Part shown: in pieces, positions 35,006-44,830 of the stretch
How the letters are laid out: the number at the start of each line of letters is the position of its first letter
Position numbering within the stretch: position 1 is the first letter of the stretch
NCBI GenBank assembly: GCA_963767645.1
Contig: CAVYEW010000001.1
Span: forward strand, 62,001 to 126,000
Length of the DNA stretch: 64,000 nt
From: DATFDN01 sp963767645
GTDB lineage: Bacteria; Pseudomonadota; Alphaproteobacteria; Acetobacterales; Acetobacteraceae
Direction of reading: 5' to 3'
The notes under the pieces: generated by a model
The model's input: the letters and a program-made list of their open reading frames with translations, nothing else
What the model was told of the DNA's origin: nothing
The model's database searches: none
Made by a program: the position numbers and the translations under genes

Positions 35006-36934
35006 TCATCCCCAGATCAGGAACACGCCGACCAGCGCCACGAGGCCGATCAGCATCACGAACGCATAGACGGCAATCGACCCGGTCTGGATCCTCACCG
35101 CACCCTTCGAACCGTCGATCGCCATCGCGGCGAGGCCGTTGGGAACCCCGTCGATGAGCGTCGCATCCCCGGTGTGCCACAGCAGCCGGGCAAGCCGGAA
35201 CGCAGGACGGACGAACAGGAAGTCATAGATCTCGTCGAAATAGTATTTGTTCAGCAGCAGCAGGTAGATCGGCCGGAATGTGTTGGCCAGCCGGATCGGC
35301 AGCATCGGATTGACCATGTAGAACCAGTACGCCACCGCGATCCCGGCAAGACCGGTGAGCAGCGGGATGTAGCGCACGCCGCCCGGTAGGTCCTCCATAC
35401 GCTGCATGACATGGTTGTCGGGCGCGATCACGATGGAATGGCGCCAGTAGGCATCCCATTCGTTGCCCAACAGCAGGTTGTGCAGCAGGAAGCCGGCGAC
35501 GATCGCGCCGATCGACAAGACGCAGAGCGGCAGCAGCATGACCCAGGGGCTCTCATGCACATGCTCCTGGACATGATGATCGGCCCGCGAGGCGCCGTGA
35601 AAGGTCATGATCAGCAAGCGCCAGGAGTAGAATGCCGTGCAGAACGCGGCCGCGACGCCGGCGATGAAGCCATAGATCGAGGCCGGCGAGCCGTAAGCGA
35701 ACGCCGCCTCCAGGATTGCGTCCTTGGAGAAATAGCCGGCAAACGGGAAGATGCCGCCCAGCGCCAGGCTGCCGATCCACATGGTCACGTAGGTGATCGG
35801 GATCTTCCGCCACAGCCCGCCCATCCGCCGCATATCCTGCTCGTCGGACATGGCGTGGATCACCGAGCCGGCGCACAGGAACAGCAGCGCCTTGAAGAAG
35901 GCGTGGGTCAGCAGGTGGAAGATCGAGGCCGGATAGGCCTCCACCCCGGCGGCGATGAACATGTAGCCGAGCTGCGAGCAAGTGGAGTAGGCGATCACCC
36001 GCTTGATGTCGTTCTGCACACAGCCGATGGTCGCGGCGAAGATGCAGGTCGTCGCGCCGATCACCTCGACCAGGGTGAGCGCAGCCGGCGCGAGATCCAT
36101 CAGCGGCGACATGCGCGCCATCAGGAACACGCCCGCCGTCACCATCGTCGCCGCATGGATCAGCGCCGAGACCGGGGTCGGGCCTTCCATCGCATCGGGC
36201 AGCCACACATGCAGGAAGAGCTGCGCCGACTTACCCATGGCGCCGATGAACAGCAGCACGCCCATCAGCTCGTAGGCGCGAATGCCGCCGAACAGGGAAT
36301 AGGTATCCGCCGCGTGCTGGGGCAGGTGGCCGAAGATCACGTCGAAGTCGAGGGAGCCGAAGGTGAGAAAGATCAGCGCCAGCCCGATCGCAAAGAACAG
36401 GTCGGCGATGCGGTTAACCACGAACGCCTTGATCGCGGCGGCGCAGGCGGACGGCCGATCGTACCAGTAGCCGATCAGCAGATAGGAGCAGAGGCCGACA
36501 CCCTCCCAACCAAAGAACAGCTGCAGCAGGTTGTCCGCCGTCACCAGCATCAGCATGGAGAAGGTGAACAGGCTGAGATAGGCGAAGAACCGGTAGCGCG
36601 GGTACTTGTCATGCGCCATGTAGCCGATGCTGTACACATGAATCAGCATCGACACGAATGTGACCATCGCGACCATCGAGGCCGCGAGCGCGTCGTAGCG
36701 CAGCGACCAGTCGGTCTGGAAGTCTCCGGCCACGATCCAGTCGCCGAGCGGCATCGGACCCGGCTGCGCGCCGCCCCACTCGAACGCAACCCAGGCGAAG
36801 GGGCCGCACGCCGCGGCCAGCAGCATGCACAGCACGGAGACGGCGACCGCGGCGCGATCGCCGATGAACCGGCCGAACAGGCCGGACACCATCGCCCCGA
36901 ACAGCGGCGCGAAGACCGCGGTGATGAAGGTCAT
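35006..36934 (-). CDS. nuoL: NADH-quinone oxidoreductase subunit L
   Basis: A 642-residue pumping subunit of complex I. The core has LFFGWEGVGLCSYLLIGYWY with its conserved Glu, GKSAQLFLHVWLPDAMEGPT, and IKRVIAYSTCSQLGYMFIAA. The long lateral helix and final anchor lie beyond residue 510 (YYFDEIYDFLFVRPAFRLAR, ending GLVALVGVFLIWG). It is of full length. Confidence 0.97.
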   Translation of the reverse strand: MTFITAVFAPLFGAMVSGLFGRFIGDRAAVAVSVLCMLLAAACGPFAWVAFEWGGAQPGPMPLGDWIVAGDFQTDWSLRYDALAASMVAMVTFVSMLIHVYSIGYMAHDKYPRYRFFAYLSLFTFSMLMLVTADNLLQLFFGWEGVGLCSYLLIGYWYDRPSACAAAIKAFVVNRIADLFFAIGLALIFLTFGSLDFDVIFGHLPQHAADTYSLFGGIRAYELMGVLLFIGAMGKSAQLFLHVWLPDAMEGPTPVSALIHAATMVTAGVFLMARMSPLMDLAPAALTLVEVIGATTCIFAATIGCVQNDIKRVIAYSTCSQLGYMFIAAGVEAYPASIFHLLTHAFFKALLFLCAGSVIHAMSDEQDMRRMGGLWRKIPITYVTMWIGSLALGGIFPFAGYFSKDAILEAAFAYGSPASIYGFIAGVAAAFCTAFYSWRLLIMTFHGASRADHHVQEHVHESPWVMLLPLCVLSIGAIVAGFLLHNLLLGNEWDAYWRHSIVIAPDNHVMQRMEDLPGGVRYIPLLTGLAGIAVAYWFYMVNPMLPIRLANTFRPIYLLLLNKYYFDEIYDFLFVRPAFRLARLLWHTGDATLIDGVPNGLAAMAIDGSKGAVRIQTGSIAVYAFVMLIGLVALVGVFLIWG

Positions 36935-36942
36935 GCGCCGGT

Positions 36943-37263
36943 CTAGCCTTTCATCAGGTTGACGTCCTCAACCTGGATGGAGCCGCGGTTGCGGAAATAG
37001 ACCACCACGATCGCCAACCCGATCGCTGCCTCGGCCGCCGCGACCGTCAGCACGAACATCGCCATGACCTGGCCGGTCATGTCGCCGAGCGCCGCCGAGA
37101 AGGCGACCAGATTCAGCGTGACCGACAGCAGGATCAGCTCGATCGACATCAGGATGATGATGACGTTCTTGCGGTTGAGGAAAATGCCGAACACGCCGAG
37201 CATCAGCAGCACGGCGCTGACCACGAGGAAATGGGCAAGCCCGATCGTCTGCAACCCCGCCAT
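36943..37263 (-). CDS. nuoK: NADH-quinone oxidoreductase subunit K
   Basis: A 106-residue three-helix subunit of complex I. The second helix includes IIILMSIELILLSVTLNLVA with the buried Glu, and the third helix AAAEAAIGLAIVVVYFRNRG contains the second conserved Glu. It connects the electron-transfer arm to the pumping modules. One base separates it from nuoJ. Confidence 0.96.
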   Translation of the reverse strand: MAGLQTIGLAHFLVVSAVLLMLGVFGIFLNRKNVIIILMSIELILLSVTLNLVAFSAALGDMTGQVMAMFVLTVAAAEAAIGLAIVVVYFRNRGSIQVEDVNLMKG

Positions 37264-37264
37264 G

Positions 37265-37999
37265 TCAATGCTGCTCCGGCGCGTGATGCGCGTCTGCCGG
37301 GTGATGCCCGTGCCCTTGATCCGGCGCGTCGAGGGGGTCCTCGTTGACGCCGGCCGGCTCGGTCACTTTCGGGCGGCGGATCTCGGACGGCGCCACCCCG
37401 GCACCCAGCCCGACGCGCACCATCGCCAGGGTCTCGCGGATCTGACGGGCGTTCTGCACCGCAATGACCTGATGGCGCGAGCGTTTGCGGTCGCGCAACG
37501 TGAGCACGATGGCGCCGATCATCGCCACCAACAGGATCAGTCCCGCCGCCTGGAACTGGAAGACGTAGTCGGTGTAGATCAACCGCCCGAGCGCCTCGGT
37601 GTTGCTGATCCCCGTCGGCGCCGGTGCGAAGCGCGCCCCGGCCATCCCGGCCGAGAACGGCCAGCCGAGCATTACGATGACCAGCTCGGCCAGCAGCAGC
37701 GCGCCGATCGCGGCGCCGATTGGCATGTAGCGCTGGAACCCGCCGCGGAGCTGCTCGAAATCGACGTCGAGCATCATCACCACGAACAGGAACAGCACCG
37801 CGACCGCGCCGACATAGACGATGACCAGGATGAAGGCGAGGAACTCCGCCCCGGCGATCAGGAACAGCACGGCGGCATTGAAGAACGCGGCGATCAGGAA
37901 CAGCACCGAATAGACCGGGTTCCGGGCCGTGACCACCATCGCCGCGCACAGCACGAGGATGGTAGCGAAGACATAGAAGCAGACGACGGGATAGAGCAT
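37265..37999 (-). CDS. nuoJ: NADH-quinone oxidoreductase subunit J, with His-rich tail
   Basis: A 244-residue membrane subunit of complex I. The five helices fall in residues 1-170, with FILVIVYVGAVAVLFLFVVM, the conserved pi-bulge helix. The remaining 75 residues are soluble, Pro-rich and end in a His-rich tail (GHGHHPADAHHAPEQH), longer than in many NuoJ proteins. The extension overlaps no other gene; nuoK starts one base after the stop. Confidence 0.95.
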   Translation of the reverse strand: MLYPVVCFYVFATILVLCAAMVVTARNPVYSVLFLIAAFFNAAVLFLIAGAEFLAFILVIVYVGAVAVLFLFVVMMLDVDFEQLRGGFQRYMPIGAAIGALLLAELVIVMLGWPFSAGMAGARFAPAPTGISNTEALGRLIYTDYVFQFQAAGLILLVAMIGAIVLTLRDRKRSRHQVIAVQNARQIRETLAMVRVGLGAGVAPSEIRRPKVTEPAGVNEDPLDAPDQGHGHHPADAHHAPEQH

Positions 38000-38005
38000 G
38001 GCGGG

Positions 38006-38494
38006 CTACCGGTACGGCGCGTCAAGCTCGAGCCGCCGGGCGATCTCGGCCTCCCACTGATCGCCGTTCGCCAGCAGCTTGTCCTTGTTGTACATCAGCT
38101 CCTCGCGCGTTTCGGTGGCGAACTCGAAGTTCGGCCCCTCCACGATCGCATCCACCGGGCAGGCTTCCTCGCACAGGCCGCAATAGATGCACTTGGTCAT
38201 GTCGATGTCGTAGCGGGTGGTGCGGCGCGAACCGTCGGCGCGCGGCTCCGCCTCTATGGTGATGGCCTGCGCCGGGCAGATCGCCTCGCACAGCTTGCAG
38301 GCGATGCAGCGCTCCTCGCCGTTGGGGTAGCGGCGCAGTGCGTGCTCGCCCTTGAAGCGCGGCGACAGCGGCCCCTTCTCATAGGGGTAGTTGATCGTCG
38401 CCTTCGGCCTGAACATGTAGCGCAAGGTCAGCCACAGGCCCTCCACAAGCTCCCACAAGAGCCAAGTGCGGGCGGCGCGGTCCAGAGCGGCCAT
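38006..38494 (-). CDS. nuoI: NADH-quinone oxidoreductase subunit I
   Basis: A 162-residue peripheral subunit carrying two [4Fe-4S] clusters (N6a and N6b). The motifs are CIACKLCEAICPAQAI and CIYCGLCEEACPVDAI, each followed by Pro-containing turns. It passes electrons from NuoG towards NuoB. The order nuoH-nuoI-nuoJ is normal. Confidence 0.97.
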   Translation of the reverse strand: MAALDRAARTWLLWELVEGLWLTLRYMFRPKATINYPYEKGPLSPRFKGEHALRRYPNGEERCIACKLCEAICPAQAITIEAEPRADGSRRTTRYDIDMTKCIYCGLCEEACPVDAIVEGPNFEFATETREELMYNKDKLLANGDQWEAEIARRLELDAPYR

Positions 38495-38543
38495 TCATCC
38501 CCCAACTGCGACGCGCGGGGCTTAGGCCCCTTGCGCGCGACGA

Positions 38544-39563
38544 TCAAGCGTGCGTCGGCACGAACCCGGTGGCGAGCAGGCCGCCGGCGGTGATCACCAG
38601 CCAGGCCAGGCTCGCCGGCAGGAACACCTTCCAGCCGAGCCGCATGAGCTGGTCGTAGCGGAAGCGCGGCATGGTGCCGCGCACCCAGATGAACACGAAC
38701 AGGCAGAACAGGATTTTCAGCAGGAACCACAGCGGCCCGAGCTGCGGGGCCAGCCCGAACGGCCCCAGCCAGCCGCCCAGGAACAGGATCGACGTCATCC
38801 CGCTCATCAGGATCATGTTCGCGTACTCGCCGAGGAAGAACAGCCCGAAGCTGAGCGAGCTGTACTCGACGAAGAACCCGGCCACGATCTCGCTCTCCCC
38901 CTCCGGAAGGTCGAACGGCGAGCGGTTGGTCTCCGCCAGTGACGAGATGAAGAAGATGATGAACATCGGGAACAGCGGGATGAAGAACCACACGGTCCGC
39001 TGCGCCAGCACGATGTCGGACAGGTTCAGGCTGCCGACGCAGAGCAGCACGGAGACGAGGACGAAGCCGATCGAAACCTCGTAGCTCACCATCTGCGCAG
39101 CGCTGCGCATCGCGCCGATGAAGGCGTATTTCGAGTTGCTCGACCAGCCGGCGATGATGATGCCGTAGACGCCGAGCGAACTGATCGCGAACAGATAGAG
39201 GACACCCACGTTGATGTCGGCCAGCACCCAGCCGGCGTTCACCGGGATCACCGCCCAGGCGATCATCGCCAGCCCGAAGGTCAGCATCGGCGCGAGCAGG
39301 AACAGCACGCGGTTCGACCCCGACGGGATGATCGTCTCCTTCATCAACATCTTCAGCGCATCGGCGAACGGCTGCGCCAGGCCGAACACGCCCACCACAT
39401 TGGGACCCTTGCGGATTTGGATCGCCGCCAGGACCTTGCGCTCGGCGTAGGTCAGGTACGCGACCAGCACCAGCAGCGGCACCACCAGCGCGAGCGTCTC
39501 GCCGAACACCAGCCCGAGATGGCCGAGCGGGGTCTGCCAGATGCTGGGATTGCTCACGCCCAT
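38544..39563 (-). CDS. nuoH: NADH-quinone oxidoreductase subunit H
   Basis: A 339-residue membrane subunit that helps form the quinone site of complex I. It contains YAERKVLAAIQIRKGPNVVG, SLAETNRSPFDLPEGESEIV with the conserved Glu cluster, and the C-terminal IWVRGTMPRFRYDQLMRLGW. A longer frame upstream is a shadow of nuoG; the start MGVSNPSIW at 39563 lies 4 bases after nuoG. Confidence 0.97.
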   Translation of the reverse strand: MGVSNPSIWQTPLGHLGLVFGETLALVVPLLVLVAYLTYAERKVLAAIQIRKGPNVVGVFGLAQPFADALKMLMKETIIPSGSNRVLFLLAPMLTFGLAMIAWAVIPVNAGWVLADINVGVLYLFAISSLGVYGIIIAGWSSNSKYAFIGAMRSAAQMVSYEVSIGFVLVSVLLCVGSLNLSDIVLAQRTVWFFIPLFPMFIIFFISSLAETNRSPFDLPEGESEIVAGFFVEYSSLSFGLFFLGEYANMILMSGMTSILFLGGWLGPFGLAPQLGPLWFLLKILFCLFVFIWVRGTMPRFRYDQLMRLGWKVFLPASLAWLVITAGGLLATGFVPTHA

Positions 39564-39567
39564 CAGG

Positions 39568-41634
39568 CTACTCCGCCGCCATGCGGGCGGGCTCCCGCGT
39601 GGTGATGCTGGCCACACAGGCGGCCATCGTGGGGCTTGCCCGGCTGATCGGGTCGGTCTGGTAGTAGGTGGCGAAGGCCGGCCGGAAGGGCGCGGTGCTG
39701 AGGCGCGCGATGTCGCCAGCCGGGCCGGTCGGGTCGGAGCAGCCAAAGCGCGGCAGGAAATCGAGGCGCCCGAACACCGGGTTCGCCTGCTCCAGACGCT
39801 GGCGCAGCGCCTCGATGTCGTCATAGGGCAAGGTGCGGCCCATGATCTCGCTCAGCGCACGGATGATCTTCCAGTCCTCGCGCGCCTCGCCTGGCGGGTA
39901 GACCGCGAAGGCGCCGCGCTGCACCCGGCCCTCGGTGTTGACGTAGGTGCCATGCTTCTCGGTATAGGCAGCGCCGGGCAGGATCAGATCGGCACGCGCC
40001 GCACCGCGGTCGCCGTGATGGCCCTGGTAGATCACGAAGGTGTCGCGGCCGATCCGCGCCGTATCGAACTCGTCGGCGCCGAGCAGCCAGAGCACATCGA
40101 CCCCGCCCTCCAGCATCCCGGTCAGCCCCTTGCCCCCCGGAGCCGGCAGGAAGCCGAGATCGAGCGCGCCGACCCGCGCGGCGGCATGGTGCAGGAGATT
40201 GAACCCGTGCCACTCGGACGAGAGCGCGCCCACGTCTCGCGCCAGCGTCCAGGCGCCCGCAAGCACCGCGGCGCCATCCGGGCGCGAAGTGGCCGCAGCG
40301 CCAAGAACCACCATGGGCCGCTTCGCATCCTTCAGCACCCGTGCGAACTCGTGCCTGCCTTCCAGCAACGCGACAAGACCGGCCGGACCGTCCCCCAGAT
40401 GCGCAGCCTCGTAGGTGAGGTCGGCCTGGGGCCCGATGGCGCCGATCCGCGCGCCTCCGGTCAGCCAGCGCTTGCGGATGCGCGCGTTGAGGACCGGCGC
40501 CTCGCGCCGCGGATTGGTGCCGATGAGCAGGATCGCATCCGCCTGGTCGACCCCGGCGATGCCGCTGTTGAACAAGTAGAAGTCGCGCCGCGCGGCATCG
40601 AGATGGCCGCCGTCCTGGCGGCAGTCCAGATTGGCCGAGCCAAGCGTCGCCATCAGATCCTTGAGCGCCATCATGCTCTCGGCGTCGCATAGATCGCCCG
40701 CGACCGCGCCGATCCGCTCGCCGGGCACTCTGGACAGAAGCTCGGCAAGCGTGGTGAGCGCGTCGTGCCAGGTGGCCGGCACCAGTCGCCCGTCGCGCCG
40801 CACCCAGGGCCGATCCAGCCGCCGGCGCCTCAAGCCGTCGAGCGCGAAACGCGACTTGTCGCCCAGCCACTCCTCGTTCACGTCCTCGTTCAGCCGCGGC
40901 AGGATGCGGATCACCTCCGGGCCGCGCGAATCGACGCGGATGTTGCAGCCCTGGGCATCGAGGACGTCGACGCTGTCGGTCTTGACCAGTTCCCAGTTCC
41001 GATAGGTGAAGGCGAGCGGCTTGCTGGTCAGCGCGCCGACCGGGCAAAGATCGATGATGTTGCCGGACAGTTCCGAGGACAGCGCCTTCTGGACGTAGGT
41101 CGTGACCTCCATGCCCTCGCCGCGCGAGGTGGCGCCAAGTTCGGGCACCCCGGCGACCTCGGTGATGAAGCGGATGCAGCGCGTGCAATGGATGCAGCGC
41201 GTCATCACGGTCTTCACCAGCGGTCCGAGATCCTTGTCCTTCACCGCCCGCTTGTTCTCGGCATAGCGCGAGTGGTCCATGCCGTAGCCGAGCGCCTGGT
41301 CCTGCAAGTCGCACTCGCCGCCCTGATCGCAGATCGGGCAGTCGAGCGGGTGATTGATGAGCAGGAACTCCATCACCCCGCGACGGGCGTTGCGCACCAT
41401 CGGCGTGTCGGTATGCACCACCATCCCGTCGGCCACCGGCCAGGCGCAGGAGGCGATCGGCTTCGGCGGCGCCTTCTCCACCTGCACCAGGCACATCCGG
41501 CAATTGCCGGCGATGGAGAGGCGATCGTGGTAGCAGAAGCGCGGCACCTCAATCCCCGCCGCCTCGCAGGCCTGCAGGACAGTAGAGCCGTTGGGGACCT
41601 CGACCTCGATGCCGTCGATAGTGACTTTGGGCAT
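39568..41634 (-). CDS. nuoG: NADH-quinone oxidoreductase subunit G
   Basis: A 688-residue subunit with the N-terminal [2Fe-2S] cluster (CYHDRLSIAGNCRMCLVQVE, then a Cys in IASCAWPV). A His/Cys-coordinated [4Fe-4S] region follows at NHPLDCPICDQGGECDLQDQ, and a third at TRCIHCTRCIRF. The C-terminal molybdopterin-oxidoreductase-like part is present but carries no Mo site. It moves electrons from NuoF/E to NuoI. Size is normal for alphaproteobacteria. Confidence 0.97.
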   Translation of the reverse strand: MPKVTIDGIEVEVPNGSTVLQACEAAGIEVPRFCYHDRLSIAGNCRMCLVQVEKAPPKPIASCAWPVADGMVVHTDTPMVRNARRGVMEFLLINHPLDCPICDQGGECDLQDQALGYGMDHSRYAENKRAVKDKDLGPLVKTVMTRCIHCTRCIRFITEVAGVPELGATSRGEGMEVTTYVQKALSSELSGNIIDLCPVGALTSKPLAFTYRNWELVKTDSVDVLDAQGCNIRVDSRGPEVIRILPRLNEDVNEEWLGDKSRFALDGLRRRRLDRPWVRRDGRLVPATWHDALTTLAELLSRVPGERIGAVAGDLCDAESMMALKDLMATLGSANLDCRQDGGHLDAARRDFYLFNSGIAGVDQADAILLIGTNPRREAPVLNARIRKRWLTGGARIGAIGPQADLTYEAAHLGDGPAGLVALLEGRHEFARVLKDAKRPMVVLGAAATSRPDGAAVLAGAWTLARDVGALSSEWHGFNLLHHAAARVGALDLGFLPAPGGKGLTGMLEGGVDVLWLLGADEFDTARIGRDTFVIYQGHHGDRGAARADLILPGAAYTEKHGTYVNTEGRVQRGAFAVYPPGEAREDWKIIRALSEIMGRTLPYDDIEALRQRLEQANPVFGRLDFLPRFGCSDPTGPAGDIARLSTAPFRPAFATYYQTDPISRASPTMAACVASITTREPARMAAE

Positions 41635-41641
41635 TAGGGGT

Positions 41642-42946
41642 TTACTCCGCCGCCATCGGCATGCGCGGCACGCCGGTCCGCGCCTTGACCGACGCGATCC
41701 GCTCCTCGATCACCGGCCGGAAGTGCCGGATCAGGCCCTGGATCGGCCACGCCGCGGCGTCGCCCAGCGCGCAGATCGTGTGCCCCTCCACCTGGCGCGT
41801 GACCTGGTCGAGAATGTCGATCTCCTCGACCTCCGCGCGGCCGGCGACCATGCGGTTCATCACCCGCATCATCCAGCCGGTGCCTTCGCGGCAGGGCGTG
41901 CATTGCCCGCAGCTCTCGTGCTTGTAGAACTGCGACAGGCGCGCGATCGCCTTGATGACGTCGGTGGACTTGTCCATCACGATCACCGCCGCCGTGCCGA
42001 GCCCGCTCTGCACGGCGCGCAGGCTGTCGAAATCCATCAGCACGTCGTCGCAGATCGATTTCGGGATCAGCGGCACCGAGGAGCCGCCTGGGATCACCGC
42101 CAGCAGGTTGTCCCAGCCTCCGCGCACGCCGCCGGCGTAGCGGTCGATCAGCTCGCGCAGCGGGATGCCCAGCGCCTCCTCGACATTGCAGGGCTTGTTC
42201 ACGTGGCCGGAAATGCAGAACACCTTGGGGCCGGTGTTGCCCTTCCGCCCGATGTCGGCGAACCAGGACGCACCGCGTCGCATGATCGTCGGCGTGACGG
42301 CGATGCTTTCCACGTTGTTGACGGTGGTCGGGCACCCGTACAGCCCGATGGCGGCGGGAAAGGGCGGCTTCATCCGCGGCATGCCCTTCTTGCCCTCAAG
42401 GCTTTCCAGCAGCGCCGTCTCCTCGCCGCAGATATACGCGCCGGCGCCGCGATGGACGCGAATGTCGCAATCGAAGCCGGAGCCGCAGGCATCCTTGCCG
42501 ATCAGCCCCGCCTCGTATGCCTCGGCGATTGCCGCCTCAAGCACCCGGCTTTCGTTGTAGAACTCGCCCCTGATGTAGATGTAGCAGGCATGCGCGCCCA
42601 TCGCGAAGCAGGCGAGCAGACAACCCTCGACCAGCTTGTGCGGGTCGTGGCGCATGATGTCGCGGTCCTTGCAGGTGCCCGGCTCGGACTCGTCGGCGTT
42701 CACGGTGAGGTATGCCGGGCGCCCGTCGGACTGTTTCGGCATGAACGACCACTTCACCCCAGTCGGGAAGCCGGCGCCGCCGCGCCCGCGCAGGCCGGAG
42801 GCCTTGATTTCCTCGATGATCACATCGCGCCCGCGCGCCAGGATCTCCTTGGTGCCATCCCAATCGCCCCGGGCGCGCGCCGCCTTCAGGCGCCAGTCGT
42901 GGATGCCGTAGAGATTGGTGAAGATGCGGTCCTTGTCGTCGAGCAT
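41642..42946 (-). CDS. nuoF: NADH-quinone oxidoreductase subunit F
   Basis: A 434-residue subunit that binds NADH and FMN. The glycine-rich GLRGRGGAGFPTGVKWSFMP is the FMN/NADH loop. The [4Fe-4S] N3 ligands are in ESCGQCTPCREGTGWM, with the last Cys in HTICALGDAAAWPI. It forms the electron entry with NuoE, whose gene lies 3 bases upstream. Confidence 0.98.
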   Translation of the reverse strand: MLDDKDRIFTNLYGIHDWRLKAARARGDWDGTKEILARGRDVIIEEIKASGLRGRGGAGFPTGVKWSFMPKQSDGRPAYLTVNADESEPGTCKDRDIMRHDPHKLVEGCLLACFAMGAHACYIYIRGEFYNESRVLEAAIAEAYEAGLIGKDACGSGFDCDIRVHRGAGAYICGEETALLESLEGKKGMPRMKPPFPAAIGLYGCPTTVNNVESIAVTPTIMRRGASWFADIGRKGNTGPKVFCISGHVNKPCNVEEALGIPLRELIDRYAGGVRGGWDNLLAVIPGGSSVPLIPKSICDDVLMDFDSLRAVQSGLGTAAVIVMDKSTDVIKAIARLSQFYKHESCGQCTPCREGTGWMMRVMNRMVAGRAEVEEIDILDQVTRQVEGHTICALGDAAAWPIQGLIRHFRPVIEERIASVKARTGVPRMPMAAE

Positions 42947-42949
42947 CGC

Positions 42950-43603
42950 CTACGCCTCCGGGGCGAAGTGCAGCGTGGTCAGCGTCGTCGGCCCGCCCTC
43001 GGGCGCCGAGGTCTGTCGCCCCGCCATCGAACCGGGCGGCGGCGGCGCGTTGCGCCGCAGCGCCTCGATCAGCGCCGTGGTGCGCTCGGCGTCCAGGTCC
43101 TCGTAGAAATCGTCGTTGACCTGCATCATCGGCGCGTTCACGCAAGCGCCCAAGCACTCCACCTCGGTCATGGTGAACTTGCCGTCGGCGCTGGTCTCGC
43201 CCCAGCCCTTGATCCCGGTGGCCGCGCGGCAGGCGCGCACCACCTCATCGGAGCCGCGCAGCCAGCAGGGCGTGGTGGTGCAGACCTGCAGATGCCAAGT
43301 GCCGACCGGGGCGAGGTTGAACATCAGGTAGAAGGTCGCGACCTCGTAGACGCGGATCGGCGCCATTCCCAGGCGGCGTGCCACCACGTCCATCGCCACC
43401 CGCGGCACCCAAGCGCTGCCGGTCTGCCGCTTCATCTGGCGCTGCACGATGTAGAGCAGCGGGATCACCGCGCTTGCCTGACGCCCTGGCGGGTATTTCG
43501 CGATCTGCGCAGCGACCGCCGACTCGCTCTCGGCATCGAAGGCGAAGTTAGTAGGCTGGTAGACCTCGCTGCCCGGCGTGCCGTTTCCTATGTCTTCCGC
43601 CAT
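42950..43603 (-). CDS. nuoE: NADH-quinone oxidoreductase subunit E
   Basis: A 217-residue thioredoxin-like [2Fe-2S] protein (cluster N1a). The cluster residues are in LQVCTTTPCWLRGSDEVVRA and EVECLGACVNAPMMQVND. The C-terminal 50 residues are a Pro-rich tail. It is small and soluble, and partners NuoF. Confidence 0.97.
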   Translation of the reverse strand: MAEDIGNGTPGSEVYQPTNFAFDAESESAVAAQIAKYPPGRQASAVIPLLYIVQRQMKRQTGSAWVPRVAMDVVARRLGMAPIRVYEVATFYLMFNLAPVGTWHLQVCTTTPCWLRGSDEVVRACRAATGIKGWGETSADGKFTMTEVECLGACVNAPMMQVNDDFYEDLDAERTTALIEALRRNAPPPPGSMAGRQTSAPEGGPTTLTTLHFAPEA

Positions 43604-43607
43604 GCGC

Positions 43608-44825
43608 CTACCTGTCGATCTCGCCGAAGACGACGTCGAGCGAGCCGATGATCGCCACCGCGTCGGCCAGCATGTGGCGCTTCGCCAGATGGTCCATCGC
43701 CTGAAGGAACGCGAACCCGGTCGGCCGGATTTTGCAGCGATACGGCCGGTTGGTTCCGTCCGCCACCAGATAGACGCCGAACTCCCCCTTCGGGCTCTCG
43801 GTCGCCGTATAGGTCGCCCCCGGCGGGACGTGGAACCCCTCGGTGAACAGTTTGAAATGATGAATCAGCGCCTCCATCGAGCGCTTCATCTCGCCGCGGC
43901 GCGGCGCCGTGAACTTGTTGTCTTGGATGCGCACCGGCCCGGGCGTCATCTTCGCCAGGCATTGTTGGATGATCCTGACGCTCTCGCGCATCTCCCACAG
44001 GCGCACCAAGTAGCGGTCGTAGCAGTCGCCGTTGCGGCCTACGGGGATGTCGAACTCGACCTCGGCGTATTTGTCGTAGGGTTGCGCGCGCCGGAGATCC
44101 CACGGCACGCCGGAGGCCCGCAGGCACGGCCCGCACCATCCCCAGGCGAGCGCGTCGTCCGCCGTCATGATGCCGATATCGACGGTGCGCTGCTTCCAGA
44201 TCCGGTTGGCGGTCAGCAGCTCCTCGATCTCGTCGACGAATTTCGGGAACGTCTCCGCCCATTCGGCGATGCGCTCGGCGAGGCCAGCGGGCAGGTCGCG
44301 GTTCACGCCGCCCGGCCGGTAATAGTTGGAATGGAGCCGCGCGCCTGAGGCCGCCTCGTAGAACTCCATGAGCTTCTCGCGCTCCTCGAAGCCCCAGAGG
44401 CTCGGCGTGATGGCACCGACGTCGAGCGCGTAGGTGGTGACGTTCAGCAGGTGGTTCAGCACCCGCGTGATCTCGGCGAACAGGGTGCGAATCCACTGCG
44501 CGCGCTCGGGCGCGGCGATGCCGAGCAGCTTCTCGACGGCGAGGACGAAAGTATGCTCCTCGCACATCGGCGAGACATAGTCGAGCCGGTCGAAATACGG
44601 CACGTTCTGGATATAGGTGCGGTACTCCATCAGCTTTTCGGTGCCGCGATGCAGGAGGCCGATATGCGGATCGGCCCGCTCCACTACCTCGCCGTCCATC
44701 TCCAGGATCAGCCGCAGCACGCCGTGCGCCGCCGGGTGCTGGGGGCCGAAATTGATGGCGTGGCTGTCGACCTCAACGACTCGCTGCTTCTTCGCTTCGG
44801 TCTCGGGAAGGATGCTGTCGCTCAT
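43608..44825 (-). CDS. nuoD: NADH-quinone oxidoreductase subunit D
   Basis: A 405-residue 49-kDa subunit that forms the quinone-reduction site with NuoB. It has NFGPQHPAAHGVLRLILEMD at the N-terminus, with the quinone-facing His, and RGTEKLMEYRTYIQNVPYFD. The C-terminus is the canonical LDVVFGEIDR. It evolved from [NiFe] hydrogenase large subunits and lacks their metal ligands. Confidence 0.98.
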   Translation of the reverse strand: MSDSILPETEAKKQRVVEVDSHAINFGPQHPAAHGVLRLILEMDGEVVERADPHIGLLHRGTEKLMEYRTYIQNVPYFDRLDYVSPMCEEHTFVLAVEKLLGIAAPERAQWIRTLFAEITRVLNHLLNVTTYALDVGAITPSLWGFEEREKLMEFYEAASGARLHSNYYRPGGVNRDLPAGLAERIAEWAETFPKFVDEIEELLTANRIWKQRTVDIGIMTADDALAWGWCGPCLRASGVPWDLRRAQPYDKYAEVEFDIPVGRNGDCYDRYLVRLWEMRESVRIIQQCLAKMTPGPVRIQDNKFTAPRRGEMKRSMEALIHHFKLFTEGFHVPPGATYTATESPKGEFGVYLVADGTNRPYRCKIRPTGFAFLQAMDHLAKRHMLADAVAIIGSLDVVFGEIDR

Positions 44826-44830
44826 GCGGG

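Noticed and set aside
34006..35157. A 383-codon plus-strand frame across nuoM
   Set aside because: It is antisense to nuoM and overlaps a clear membrane protein; its product is His/Arg/Asp-rich without any recognised pattern.
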